Source: Lunularia cruciata
Lineage: Eukaryota; Streptophyta; Marchantiopsida; Lunulariales; Lunulariaceae
DNA: 64,000 nt
Reading direction: 5' to 3'
NCBI GenBank assembly: GCA_948567375.1
Contig: OX419758.1
Span: 40,191,473 to 40,255,472 of the forward strand
Positions 22,784 to 34,261 of the stretch are shown piece after piece (within the stretch, counting starts at the first letter, position 1; the number at the start of each line of letters is the position of its first letter). The notes under the pieces are model-generated. The model saw only the letters and a program-made list of their open reading frames with translations, did no database searches and was not told the DNA's origin. Position numbers and translations under genes: made by a program.

Positions 22784-23206
22784 TGTAACAATATGGAGTT
22801 TAGCAACGTAGTTAGTAAGGCTAACAAAGTAGAGAATAAACCAAATTAGCCCAAAATATTCTAGAAGTATCTAGGAATTTTCTTGGGAAGCTTCTCAACT
22901 AACTTAACTTGCTCAAGTAGGTAACTTCTAGAAGGAAGCTTCTAGAAGCTTCCAACTAGCTTAGCTTGCATGCCAAGTAAACAACTTCTAGAAGGAAGCT
23001 TCTTGAGAAGCTTCCTGGTTAACTTGGCTTGCACTCTAAGAAAGCGGCTCAAGGAAGCTTCTTAAGAAGCTTCTCAAGAGCCTTGTATGCTACCTATAAA
23101 TACCAAAGCCAAAGCTCATGCTAGGCATTCAGAGTTTTCACACATCCAAGTGTTCCAATGTGAGTTTCCATTCTCCTTTTTCTCTCCTCGGTCTTGGTCT
23201 TTTACA
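22784..23206 (+). repeat. 5' LTR of the inner family A element
   Basis: 423 bp, TGTAACAATA...TTTTACA. It keeps the 18-bp four-unit heat-shock consensus at 22935-22952, further GAAGCTTC pairs near 22995 and 23055, and a CTATAAATAC box near 23092. Confidence 0.95.
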
Positions 23207-23221
23207 TTGGTATCAAAGCAA
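23207..23221 (+). other. primer binding site, inner element
   Basis: TTGGTATCAAAGCAA directly follows the LTR. It matches the TGGTATCAGAGC site for initiator tRNA-Met at all but one base over the core. Confidence 0.8.
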
Positions 23222-23559
23222 GAATGGGATAACTAGAATTTATGGACCACCAAATCCACTTCCACCAAACTACTAGGATTTTTGTATCCAAGTACTACCC
23301 AAGCATTGTTTTACACAATTCATCACCTCACGCTTTGGACAAGAATTTTTGTATATGATTACCATATCTTAGGAACCATTAGTGCTTCCGGTTATAACTT
23401 ATGGAGAACAGTGGACATGTTGCTTCTATGTGTTAATAAATTAGATAGATTAGGGGTGGTGTGACAAATTAGCAACCATAGCGGCAATGCCCAAGGTTAT
23501 CCTTGCTATGCAGCAACAAATTGAGCACCTTACTTGATTGTTGGATGAACTAGATCTTT

Positions 23560-24310
23560 GACGATAAGAGCATGTAGAGAGAGTACCAGTTTGAGAAGGA
23601 GAAGATCAAATCTGATTCCTTAAACCCAAGGTATTTGAAGATAAGAATCTCCTAGGTGCAGTGGAGAATTTTGTGTTTGACTATGAACGTTATTTTGAAG
23701 CTACCAATCTACAAGACGAGTGAAAACAAATTCTCTTGGCTTCTAGCTAATAGGATGGAGTAGCAAAGCTATGGTAGAGATTTCGAGTGGAGCAAGCTGA
23801 ATGACAAATTGTTACACAAATCTTGATGTGTGCAGAATTCAAGAGTGCAATAATCAGTTTATTCCAAGCTATAAATGCCACACAAGCTACATGGAAAAGG
23901 TTGGCAAAGTTGAGCCAAATTGGCTCTATAAGAAGTTATATCATGTAATTTTGGAAGACCATCATGCAAATTCCAAATATACTAAAAGATGAAGCTTTGG
24001 GTTGATTTGTGAGGGGCTTGAAGTCAAGAACCAAATTAGACGTTACCATGCGAGAGCCACAACACTTGGAGGAAGCCACGTGATTGGCCAAACGTTTTTA
24101 TTCCTTTGTTGCAACAACTTGGTCTCAACCTTGACCTCCACAAAATCTACCAATACACTATACACAAGTGGAAGAGCCGGCACCAATGGAGATTGATGCC
24201 ATTCAATGGAGACCACTTTGTACTATAGATAGAGGTTATGACAAAATAGTGGTTGTTTTTATTGGCGCCAAGTAGGACATCATATCATTGAATGTCCACT
24301 CAAGAATGGG
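23560..24310 (+). pseudogene. gag and zinc-knuckle remnant, inner element
   Basis: Aligns with the outer gag at 22190-22783 and continues to a degraded CCHC-like region near 24240-24310, which parallels 29990-30060 in the outer element. Broken. Confidence 0.7.
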
Positions 24311-24419
24311 TGACCTTGACAAGTTGCCTAGATGGAGTTTGTGGAGCAGAAAAATCAAGAAAATGAGGAATCCTAGTAGGAGATTTTGAGCCGCCTATTG
24401 GGAGCTTGATTAGTTCTAA

Positions 24420-24770
24420 TGATATTGAAGGCTAAACCTATGCAAGTTTGCTTCACTTGCAAGGTACAATATCTAATAAGGGTTGTAAGATTTTGGTTGA
24501 TTTTGGAAGTTCAGAGAATTGTATGTCTATGCAAGTAGCAAAGGAATTGGGTATTCTTATCAAGTCAGTAATTAGAAGTAGATTAATGATGGCAGATGGT
24601 AGAAAGGGTTTTGCATTCCATACCTCACATCCTGTTACCTTCAAGATTGGGAAGGAGTATTTGGAATGTATGAGGTTTGTAGTGGCACCTCTACACTATG
24701 ATGTCATTCTAGAACTACCTTGGCTTGAAGGTCATAAGGTTCAATTTAATCAGACCTAACAACAAATTAA
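24420..24770 (+). pseudogene. aspartic protease remnant, inner element
   Basis: The frame 24448-24759 shows ILVDFGSSENCMS at the position of the retroviral-type aspartic protease active-site loop and ends with a Y/H-rich segment before LPWLEGHKV, as in plant Ty3/gypsy proteases. Broken. Confidence 0.75.
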
Positions 24771-25079
24771 AGTATAACACCAAGGTAGGAATTTCCGATT
24801 ATGTTGTCTGGCACTTATTAGTAAGACACCTAAAAATAGTCAGTCCTAAGATAGGAAATTTGTCAAAAAGGTAGCTATAGACCAAGCCTTGAAGGGAGAT
24901 GAGTCCCAAGATGGGAAGTTTACCAAGGAGGCAGCCATGGAGCAAGCTTTGAAGAAAGATGAGTCCCTAGATGAGAATATTGTTAGTGAAACAGCCATAA
25001 AGCAAGTTTTGGAAAAAGATAAGTCTATTTTTGCAGTGTGGATCAAGCCAATTTCACAAGGACAATCTGAGGAGAGTCT

Positions 25080-25800
25080 AGAGCCTCATCAAGCAATGGT
25101 TGATCAGATAGTTCATGAGTTTGTGGATGTGTTTTTGGATGATTTTCCAAAGGGATTACTCTCCAATTGTGGTATGCCCTTCAAGATTGAGTTATTGCCA
25201 AGAAGTACTCTAGTGAGTAGACCAATCTATTGGCTCTCACCAAAGGAGTTGAAGGAGTTACAAATAACACTTACGGAGTTGTTGAATAAGGACTTCATAT
25301 GACATAACACCTCTCCTTGGGGAGCACCGGTACTATTTGTTTCAAAGAAGGATGGAGGACTTTGTTTTTGTATTGATTACCTTGGGCTCAATAAGCAAAG
25401 AGTGAATAATGCATATCGCTTGCCTCAAGTCGATGACTTGCTTGATCAATTGAGTGGTGCATGATACTTCGCCAAGTTGGATCTTTGTAGCGGCTATTGG
25501 AAAATCCTCATTGATAGGGAAGATGAGTAAAAGAATGCCTTTCACACAAGGTATGGGCATTTTAAGTAAAGAGTTTTACCTATTGAGCTCACTAATGCTC
25601 CAGTAATCTTCATGGATTAGATGCATCAGGTGTTGGATGGACGGAGTTGGATGGACAGGATGGAGTATTGGATTGGTATGTTGTAGTGTTCTTGGATGGT
25701 ATCTTAATCTATAGCAAGACAAAGGTAGCAAATGTGAATCATGTGTGAAAAGTCCTAAGATGACTATGACAATGGAAATTTTACTATAAGAAGTCAAAGT
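25080..25800 (+). pseudogene. reverse transcriptase remnant, inner element
   Basis: Begins near the FVDVFLDDFPKGLL block, followed by [20 protein letters not shown] and a finger-palm region typical of Ty3/gypsy RT. The paralogue in the outer element (30632-31440) is similar. Broken. Confidence 0.85.
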
Positions 25801-25829
25801 GTGCCTTTTGGCAAAAGGAAGTTACCTTC

Positions 25830-26480
25830 TTGGGTCACAAAATCTCATTGAAGGGGATCAAGATGGAAGAGGAGAAAATCACGGCCATTACTGATTGGCC
25901 TACTCCAAAGGATATTATAGAAGTACAAGCATCTAATGGATTGGCCAGATTTTACCGACGGTTCATCCATTATTATGCTCATGTGGCTGCACCATTGACT
26001 GATCTCTTGGGGAAGAACTCAAGTTTCCAATGGACCACCAAGCAGAAAGAAGCATTTCATAAGTTGAAATGTATGGTGTCTTCAAGGCCCATTCTTCAAC
26101 CATGTGATCCTTAGCTACCTTGTGTGGTTGATTTTGATGCTTCTAATTTTGCAATTGGAGCCATGTTGCAACAAGAATTCCCAGATGGACTACATCTCAT
26201 TGCCTTTGTGTCTTGCCAACTAAATGCAGCTGAAAGAAATTACTCTGCTTGAGATTGTGAACATTTTGCAATGCTATATGCCACCAAGGTATGGAAGCAT
26301 TATCTCTTTGGGAAACAAGTGATCATGCAAACTGATCACAAACCATTGTTGCAGACCTTACACTTGGATCACATGAAAAGTTGACATCATTGATGGGAGG
26401 AACAACTCCAGTTGTTTGACATCAAACTTGAGTACAAACCAGGTTGGTTTTGTGTCATCCTTGATGCTCTATCATGATGA
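25830..26480 (+). pseudogene. RNase H remnant, inner element
   Basis: Contains the linker ending in ARFYRRFIHYYAHVAAPLTD, then the RNase H fold region with VDFDASNFAIGA near 26128 and a TDHKPL block near 26332. This is the usual Ty3/gypsy order after RT. Broken. Confidence 0.8.
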
Positions 26481-26486
26481 CCTAAT

Positions 26487-28190
26487 TTGAAGTCTCTTCT
26501 TCTCATCACGGTACCAATTACAAAAGTGTCAATTGACTCCAAGGTCCAAAATGAGTTTGGTCAACTCTACAATAAGATCCCTTCTTCCAAATGGTACATG
26601 GTCATCTTACAGCATGCAACAAGGAGTACCATACCTCCTTCTTCAAGGAAGGCCTTCTATTCCATGAGGACCGGATCTATGTTCCAGCCAAAGGTGATCT
26701 CCGACTTGTGTGCCTTCAAGAAGCCCATGATTTACCAATAGTTGGTCATATGGGTGTGGACAAGACCTTGGGTACCCTCCAACGCTAATGGTGGTGGCCC
26801 AACATGATTATAATACTCCAAGGACAAGAGAAGAGAGAAAACACAGATTACACACTCAACATTCGCTGCTCCAAAGGAGCACCTTCTCTTTATTATATAG
26901 ACAAAGAGGATCTCCTCCAAGGAAGCTCCACCATAGGATTAGGCACACAGATAGCTGACATGTCATCAAGCTCCACCCTTGGATTACTTACTTGGATGAG
27001 TGACATGTCGGTCTAGGTCCTATCTAGTTTGTCAAACAAGCTTTGACCATAGGGAATCTTTTAGGGAATCTTCCTAGAGTCTCAGAATCACATAAGGTAC
27101 CATTGGAAAGCTCTCGACGAGACAAACCAAGGGGGGAGGAAAGGCCAGACTTTCCTCTATTAGGGGGGAGGGGGGAGAATATGCACATTTTTTAGGCCTA
27201 ATTCATCCATTTGGGCTTCCAAAATTGCCTTCAAAGATTTCAGGCATATTTTGGTTCCTACTCTATTAGTAGAAGTCCACTTTTGGTGATACCTCTTTCT
27301 AATCTATTTATTCCATCATGTGTAACATCCTTCCAAATGTTACCAAACCAATTCTCACCTTTAAATCATATGTCTAGCTATTGGTTCTAAGGTTCTTAAG
27401 TCTATTTCGGTTTTTGTTCTATTAGTAGAAGTACTCTTTTGGTGATACTAGTATCTGATCTATTTTGACCATCATGTATAACATCATTCTAGATGTTACC
27501 GAACCAAATTTCACATCTAGACCATATGGCTAGCTTGTGGTATTACAACACTAATGGTGGTGGCCCAAAATGACACAAGATGTTCAAGAGTTTGTCTGAT
27601 TGTGTGAGAGCTACCAACATAACAAGCCCAACAACAAGAAGCCGAGTGGAGTCCTTCAACCACTCCCCATTCCATCCGCTCAATGTGAACACATGAGCTT
27701 GGATCTCATCACATCCTTGCCCAAGACAAAGGAAGGACATATAGCAATTCATGGTGTTTGTGGATAAGCTTAGTAAGAAAATCTACTTGCCACCAACCTT
27801 TGATACCATGGATGCTCTAACCTTAGCAAAAATCTACTTCAACAATATCTTCAAGCATCATGGGATGTCACGTGTACTCATCTTCGATCGGGATCCTCGA
27901 TTCACTAGGAAGTTTTGGCAAGCACTCTTCCAAAAACTTGGCACCAAGCTTGCTTTGTCCATACCTATCGTTCTCAAACTGATGGACAAACCAAACGTGC
28001 AAATTGTACCTTGGAAGATATGTTGCGTGCCTTTGTTAATGTCTACCATACCAATTGGGACAAATTTCTTGCAATTGTAGAATTTGCCTATAATAATTCC
28101 AAATAGGCAAGCACCGGATTTCTCCTTTCTTTCTCAATTTTTGGCCAAGATCTACTTGTTCCTGATTCTCTTCTTGCTCTTCCTCCATCT
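26487..28190 (+). pseudogene. integrase remnant, inner element, split by a solo LTR
   Basis: An HHCC zinc-binding region (26591-26788, with HDLPIVGHMGVDKTLGTLQR) is followed, after the inserted LTR at 26809-27547, by the core from VFVDKLSKKIYLPP (27751 on) to a C-terminal part near 28190. Broken. Confidence 0.8.
26809..27547 (-). mobile_element. solo LTR, family B, two-unit type
   Basis: 739 bp. On the minus strand it starts TGTAATACC and ends near ATTA(T/C)A. It is related to the LTRs of the full element at 47267-53506. Two diverged 156-bp units fill 27247-27547. The flanks repeat the host element for about 27 bp (26782-26808 and 27548-27574) instead of the usual 5 bp. Confidence 0.85.
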
Positions 28191-28196
28191 TAGGTC

Positions 28197-28888
28197 TGTA
28201 AGCCGGCCTGTCTCTCACTCAGGATGAACCTCTGATGGCTATTATGGTAGCGCACCATGGACTAAGAAGGCAAGGAACCCGAACTCCATCATACTCCTCC
28301 AAGGCTAACACTCCAAGGCTCAAGACATTGCTCACTAGAGAACTCAATGAGAGAGAGATAGTTGCAAATGAAAGGATGATGAGTACCTCCTCACCCCTTG
28401 TTTATATACTTGTGAAATAGTTACGTACCAAAGTTACTAATTACCGTTGTAACTCAAGTTACTAGACTAAAAGTCAAGTAAAGTCAAAAAGTAGAAAGGA
28501 ATATCCATTCACATGGGCATATTCCCCTAAGCATGTGGTCTTATCTTGACCCAACCACTAAAGCAAGGATTCCTTCACATGGGCTATCCTTGGACTAAAG
28601 AAGAATCCAAAACAAAAAGGCTTGCGGGCCCAAGAGTTCTCAACTCTTTCCCCAAAGCCAAACACCTAGGAATAATACCAAGTCAACACACTAAAATCCA
28701 AAATAGTGGTGCTCATCTTTTCTACTTCCTCTAAAGTAAGGTCCCATCTATCTTAGCTATGACTAACTTTAGCTAACCATGACTAATATAGAACCGTCCT
28801 TTATCTCTATATAAATAATATCTCTTACGTACTTGTAATACCAAGCTAAATATCACAATACCACACACATGCACAAATGGGTGTTACA
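28197..28888 (+). mobile_element. solo LTR of a third family (C)
   Basis: 692 bp, TGTAAGCCGG...GTGTTACA. It interrupts sequence that is continuous in the outer element (around 33150). The flanks give a 4-bp GGTC (28193-28196, 28889-28892) or 5-bp AGGTC duplication, depending on where the end is placed. A CTATATAAATAATA box lies near 28808. No other copy is seen in the window. Plus orientation is inferred from the TATA position. Confidence 0.75.
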
Positions 28889-29275
28889 GGTCCCTCATAC
28901 TTCAACCTTCTTGACCACCATACTCCAATCTCTCCAACAAGCCATATCTCACCTCCTTGTTGCTCAGAATTGTTAGAAACAATATGTAGACCACCATCGT
29001 CGTGATCTCACCTTTGAAGTCGATGATAAAGTCATGTTATCCTCTATTAACCTACCCCTCCCACTTGATACCCAAGTTTGTAAACTCACCCCCAATTGGA
29101 AAGGACCCTTTGATATCACCCAAATCATCTCTCTTGTTGCTTATCGACTTCCCTTACCTTGTCATATGCACATCCACCCTATCTTTCACATTTCCAAGTT
29201 GAAACCATTTGTTCCTAACCCATCTTCTCTTTCCTCTTGTGTCCAACCTCATCCTTTTCCCATCCCTATCAATGA

Positions 29276-29460
29276 TCATGAGGAGTACAAAGTTGATTGT
29301 ATCCTTGCACGTCGCCATATTCAACGAGGATGCCAACAACATACGGAGTACAAGGTATTATGGAAACGGTATCCCCTTCATGATGCCACATGGGAACCTC
29401 TTTCTGACCTCCAAAATGCATAGAAGGCCATCTAGGAGTTTGAAGCTTCATTGGCGACAA
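29276..29460 (+). pseudogene. chromodomain at the integrase C-terminus, inner element
   Basis: Reads VDCILARRHIQRG and then EYKVLWKRYPLHDATWEP, a chromodomain signature (E-Y-x-V-x-W-x-x-Y...ATWEP). This places the element among chromoviruses, which use such domains to target chromatin. The outer element has the same module at 33540-33715. Confidence 0.85.
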
Positions 29461-29477
29461 GGACGTCACTAACTAGC

Positions 29478-29489
29478 AGTGGGGGAATA
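29478..29489 (+). other. polypurine tract, inner element
   Basis: AGTGGGGGAATA lies directly before the 3' LTR at 29490. It is the plus-strand primer site, and the outer element has GGTGGGGGAATA at 33737-33748. Confidence 0.8.
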
Positions 29490-29901
29490 TGTATCAATAT
29501 GGAGTTTAACAACATAGTTAGTAAGGCTAACAAAATAGAGAATAAGCCAAATTAGCCCAAAATGTTCCAGAAGTATCTAGGAAGCTTCTTGGGAAGCTTC
29601 TTAATTAGTTTAACTTTGCACCACAAGTAGGTAACTTCTACAAGCTTCAAACTACCTTAGCTTGCATGCCAAGTAAGCGGCTTCTAGAAAGAAGCTTGTT
29701 GATAAGCTTCGTGGTTAACTTGGCTTGCACTCTAAGAAAGCGGCTCAAGAAAGCTTTTGAGAAGCTTCTCAAGAGCCTTATATGCTACCTATAAATACCA
29801 AAGCCAAAACTCATGCTATGCATTTGGAGTTTTCACACATTCAAGTGTCCAAATATGAGTTTCCATTCTCCTATTTCTCTCCTTGATCTAGATCTTTTAC
29901 A
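29490..29901 (+). repeat. 3' LTR of the inner family A element
   Basis: 412 bp, TGTATCAATA...TTTTACA. It is clearly related to the 5' LTR, but the 18-bp heat-shock site is degraded here, the only one of the six copies where it is lost. Confidence 0.9.
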
Positions 29902-30060
29902 ACATGAGTGGAGAAGCAATACCAGTGGAGATCGATGTCATCCAACAAAAACCACTTGGCACAATAGATCGTGAAAGATTACGACAAAATGGTGGATGTT
30001 TCTATTGTTGCCACATTGGACACCCCATTGCAGACTATCCACTCAAGAATGAGAGACCTT
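29902..30060 (+). pseudogene. zinc-knuckle region, outer element
   Basis: The outer gag resumes here in register. GGCFYCCHIGH near 30000 marks the CCHC-type nucleocapsid region. Broken. Confidence 0.75.
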
Positions 30061-30099
30061 GACAAGTTCCCCAAATGGAAATTGTGGAGCGGAACAAAC

Positions 30100-30510
30100 A
30101 AGGAAACAAAGAATCCTAGTAGAAGATTTTGAGCCGCCTATTGGGAGCTTGATTAGTTCTAATGGGATTGAAGGCTTGACCTATGCAAGGTTGCTTCACT
30201 CACAAGGTATAATATTGAATTGGGGTTGTAGGATTTTGGTTGATTCTGGAAGTTTAGAGAATTACATGTCTATGTAAGTAGCAAAGGAATTAGGTATTCC
30301 TATCAAGCCAGTAATTGGAAATAGATTGATGGTGGCGGATGGTAGAAAGGGTTTTGCATTCTGCACTTTGCATCTTGTTGCATTCACAATTGGGAAGGAG
30401 TATTTGGAGTGTATGAGGTTTGTAGTGGCACCTCTACACTATGATGTCATTCTAGGACTACCTTGTCTTGAATGTCATAAAGTTCAATTTGATTGGATCC
30501 AATGACAAAT
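30100..30510 (+). pseudogene. aspartic protease remnant, outer element
   Basis: Parallels 24420-24770. ILVDSGSLENYMSM near 30234-30277 is the active-site loop region, followed by the conserved VVAPLHYDVILGLP-like stretch. Broken. Confidence 0.75.
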
Positions 30511-30599
30511 TAAAGTACAACATCAAGGTAAGAATTTTTGATTAGGTTGTCTTGCATCTCTAAGTAAGACACCTAAGAATAGTCAATCCCAAGAGGGGA

Positions 30600-31500
30600 A
30601 GTTTGTCAAGAAGGTAGCCATAGAGCAAGCCTTGAAGAGAGATGAGTCCCAAGATGGGAAGTTTGCCAAGAAAGTAATCATGAAGCAATCTTTGAAAAGA
30701 GATGAGTCCCTAGATGAGAAGTTTGTTAGTGAAGCAGCCATAGAGCAAGCTTTGGAAGAAGATAAGTCTATTTTGGCGGTGTGGATCAAGCCGATTGTAC
30801 AAGGACAATCTGAGGAGGGTCAAGAGCCTCATCAAGCAATGGTTGATCTCATAGTTCAAGAATTTGTGGATATGTTTCTAGATGATCTGCCAAAGGGATT
30901 ACTCTCCAATCGTGGTATGTTCTTCAAGATTGAGTTATTGCCAAGGCGTACTCTAGTGAGTAGACCAATCTATTCGCTCTCACCAAAGGAATTAGAGGAG
31001 TTGCAAATAATACTTACAGAGTTGTTGGAGAAGGATTTTATACAACATAGTACCTCTCCTTGGGGAGCACCGGTACTATTCATTCCAAAGAAGGATGGAG
31101 GACTTTATTTTTGTATTGATTATTGTGGGCTCAATAAGAAAATATTGAAGAATTCATATCCCTTACCTAGAATCAATGACTTGCTTGATTAATTGAGTGG
31201 TGCACGATACTTCTCCAACTTGGATCTTTGGAGCACCTATTGAAAAATTCTCATTGATAGGGAGGATATGCCAAAGACTGCCTTCTGTACAAGGTATGGG
31301 GATTTTGAGTAGAGAGTTCTACCTTTTGGGCTCATTTATGCTCCATCAATCTTCATGGATCAGATGCATCAGGTGTTGGATGGACTATTGGACCTTTACA
31401 TGGTGTTGTTCTTGGATGATATCTTAATCTAGAGTGAGATAGAGACAAAACAAGTGAATCACGTGCAAGAAGTCCTAAGGTGACTACAACAATGGAAATT
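30600..31500 (+). pseudogene. reverse transcriptase remnant, outer element
   Basis: The frame 30632-31192 (186 codons) runs through [18 protein letters not shown], the [16 protein letters not shown] segment and [15 protein letters not shown], standard Ty3/gypsy RT blocks. An FLDD catalytic box is readable near 31413. A run of short imperfect repeats ([14 protein letters not shown]) occupies the linker before it. Broken. Confidence 0.85.
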
Positions 31501-31549
31501 TTACTACAAGAAGTCAAAGTGTGCCTTTTGGCAAAAGGAAGTTACCTTC

Positions 31550-32190
31550 TTGGGTCACAAGATTTCATTAGAGGGGATCAAGATGGAAGAGAAGAAAATC
31601 AAGGCCATTACTAATTGGCCTACTCCAAAGGATGCTACAAAAGTACGAGCATTTAATGGTTTGGCCAATTTTTACCAATAGTTTATCCATTATTATGCTC
31701 ATGTGGTTGTACCATTGATTGACCTCTTGGGGAAGAACTCAAGCTTTCAATGGACCATGATGCACAAAGGAGAATTCAAGGAGTTGAAACATATGGTGTC
31801 TTCAAGACCCATTCTTCAACCATACAATCCTCAACTACCTTGTGTAGTTGATTTTGATGCTTCTAAAGTTGCAATTGGAGCTGTGTTATAGCAAGAATTC
31901 TTAGATAGACTGCATCCTATTGCCTTTGTGTCCCACCGACTAAATACAGCCAAAATAAATTACTCTACTCAAGATCAAGAACAACCTGCAATGGAATATG
32001 CCACCAAGGTATGGAGACATTACCTCTTGGGGAAGCAAGTGATCATGCAAACTAATCACAAACCATTATTGCAGACCTTACACTTGGATCACATGAAGAG
32101 TCAATATCATTGATGGGAGGAGCAACTCCAATTGTTTGACATCAAACTTGAGTACAAAATAGGTCAATCCTATGTCATTCTTGATGCCCT
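31550..32190 (+). pseudogene. RNase H remnant, outer element
   Basis: Frames 31703-31891 and 31928-32113 show FQWTMMHKGEFKELK, VVDFDASKVAIGAVL and a TNHKPLLQTL block, as in the inner copy. Broken. Confidence 0.8.
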
Positions 32191-32206
32191 ATCATGACGT
32201 CCTGAT

Positions 32207-33240
32207 TTGAAGTCTCTTCCTCTCATCACGGTGGCAATTACGACGGTGTCAATTGACTCCAAGGTCCAAAACAAGTTTTGGTCATCTCTACAACAAGGTC
32301 CCTTCTTCCAGATGGTACATGGTTATCTTGTGGCATGCAACAAGGAGTACAACACCTTCTCCTTCAAGGAAGGCCTTCTATTCCATAAGGACCAGATCTA
32401 TGTTCCAGCCAAAGATGATCTCCAACTTGTGTGCCTTCAAGAAGCCCATGATTTACCAATTTTTTGTCACATGGGTGAGGACAAGACCTTGGGTACCCTC
32501 CAACGCCAATGGTGGTGGCCCAACATGGCACAAGTTATTTGGGAGTTTGACCAATTGTGTGAGAGTTGTCAATGCAACAAGGCCTATAACCAGAAATTGA
32601 GTGGACTCTTTCAACCACTCTCTATTCCATCTACTCATTGGGAACATGTGAGCTTAGATCTCATCACTTCCTTGCCCAAGACAAAGCAAGGATATATAGC
32701 AATTGTGGTGTTTGTGGATAAGCTTAGTAAGCAAATCTATTTGGCACCAATAGTTGATACCATGGATGCTCCAACCTTGGCACAAATCTACTTCTATAAT
32801 GTATTCAAGCATCATGGGATGTCATGTGTGCTCATCTCCAACCGTGATCTTTGCTTCATTGGAAAGTTTTGCCAAGCACTCTTCTAGATACTCGGCACCA
32901 AGCTTACTTTGTCCATGGCCTATTATCCTCAAACTAATGGACAAACTAAACGTGCAAATCACACCTTGGAAGATATGTTTTATGCTTTCATCAACATTCA
33001 CTATACCAATTGGGATGAATGTCTTGCAGTTGCGTAGTTTGCATACAATAACTCCAAACAAGCAAGCATCGGATTCTCTCCTTTCCTTTTCAATTTTGGC
33101 CAAGACCCACTTGTTCCAGATTCTCTTCTTACTCCTCCTCCATCTCATGTCCCTCATACTTCTGCCTTTTTGACCACCATCTCACAATCTTTCCAACAAG
33201 CCAAATCTCATCTCCTTGTTGCCTAGAATCAGCAGATCAA
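32207..33240 (+). pseudogene. integrase remnant, outer element
   Basis: The frame 32207-32887 (226 codons) covers the zinc-binding region, WWWPNMAQVIWEFDQLCESC and the core from HWEHVSLDLITSLP to NVFKHHGMSCVLIS. The C-terminal region continues to about 33240. Broken, but the best preserved integrase in the window. Confidence 0.85.
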
Positions 33241-33539
33241 TATGCGGATCACCATCATCATGATCTCAACTTTCAAATTGGTGATAAGTTCATACTCTCA
33301 TCCAATAACATCCCTCTCCCACTTGATACCCAAGTTTGTAAACTTACCCCTAATTTTGGATAGGACCCTTTGATGTCACCCAAATTGTCTCTCTTGTTGC
33401 TTATTGACTTGCCTTGCCTTACCATATGCACATCCATCATGTCTTTCATGTTTCTAAGTTGAAACCCTTTGTTCATACCCATCTTCTTTTTCCTCTTGAG
33501 TCCAACCTCCTCCTCTCCCTTTCCCTATCAATGATCATG

Positions 33540-33715
33540 AAGAGTACAAAGTTGATTGTATACTAGCAGGTTACCACATCCAATGTGACCTTCAACAACA
33601 TACAGAGTACAAGGCCTTGTGGAAGGGCTATCTTCTTCATGATGCCACATGTGAACCTCTTTCTCATCTCCAAAATGCACAACTTGCTATCCAAGAATTT
33701 GAAGCTTCATTGGTG
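33540..33715 (+). pseudogene. chromodomain, outer element
   Basis: VDCILAGYHIQC, then EYKALWKGYLLHDATCEP and an EFEASL end: the same chromodomain module as in the inner element. Confidence 0.8.
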
Positions 33716-33748
33716 ACAAGGACTTCACCAACTAGTGGTGGGGGAATA

Positions 33749-34161
33749 TGTAACAATATGGAGTTTAGCAATAAATTTAGTCAAGGTTAACAAAGTAGTC
33801 AATTGACCAAATTAGCCTAGAATATTCTAGAAGTATCTAGGAAGCTTCTCACTAGCTTACCTTGCATCCCAAGTAGGTAGTTTCTAGAAGGAAGCTTCTA
33901 GAAGCTTCTAACCAGCTTAGTTTGCATGCAAAGTAGACAACTTCAAGAAGGAAGTTTCTTGAGAAATTTCTTAGTTAACTTGGCTTGCACTCGAAGAAAG
34001 CGGCTCAAGAAAGCTCCTTGAGAAGCTTCTCAAGGGTCTTGTATGCTCCTTATAAATACAAGAGCCAGGGCTCATGCTAAGCATTTGGAGTTTCTCTCAT
34101 TCAAGTGTCCTAATATGAGCTTTGATTCTCCTATTTCTCTCCTTGGTCTTGGTCTTTGACA
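33749..34161 (+). repeat. 3' LTR of the outer family A element
   Basis: 413 bp, TGTAACAATA...CTTTGACA, preceded by the purine tract at 33737-33748. It keeps the 18-bp heat-shock consensus at 33891-33908 and a TTATAAATAC box near 34051. Confidence 0.95.
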
Positions 34162-34261
34162 AGGAGAGAGTAGAGGGAAAAAGTGGAGAGAAAACTACCA
34201 ATTTCAAGAGTTTCAAGGAGCAATTTTGAGTTTCACACAAAGCAAGAGCAAGACATCCTAT

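Larger units (their letters stand above)
22784..29901 (+). mobile_element. inner family A Ty3/gypsy chromovirus, inserted in the outer gag
   Basis: A second element of the same family and orientation, with LTRs at 22784-23206 and 29490-29901. Its target duplication is ACACA (22779-22783) and ACATG (29902-29906), and the outer gag resumes exactly in register after it. Parts in order: primer site, gag, zinc knuckle, protease, RT, RNase H, integrase, chromodomain, purine tract. Two solo LTRs of other families (26809-27547, 28197-28888) sit inside its integrase region. All coding regions have many breaks. Confidence 0.9.
21411..34161 (+). mobile_element. outer family A Ty3/gypsy chromovirus, split by nested insertions
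   Basis: A plus-strand LTR retrotransposon with LTRs at 21411-21824 and 33749-34161 and a likely 5-bp target duplication (GGGAG at 21406-21410, AGGAG at 34162-34166). Its internal region starts with gag (22190-22783), stops where a second element (22784-29901) is inserted, and resumes at 29902 with the zinc-knuckle region, protease, RT, RNase H, integrase and a chromodomain. That is the Ty3/gypsy order. Without insertions it would be about 5.6 kb. All coding parts are broken at many places. It is the oldest layer of the nest. Confidence 0.9.

Noticed and set aside
21411-34161. LTRs at 21411, 22784, 29490 and 33749 as a tandem array made by LTR recombination
   Set aside because: The gag sequence stops at 22783 and resumes in register at 29902 with a matching duplicated target, so nesting explains it better.
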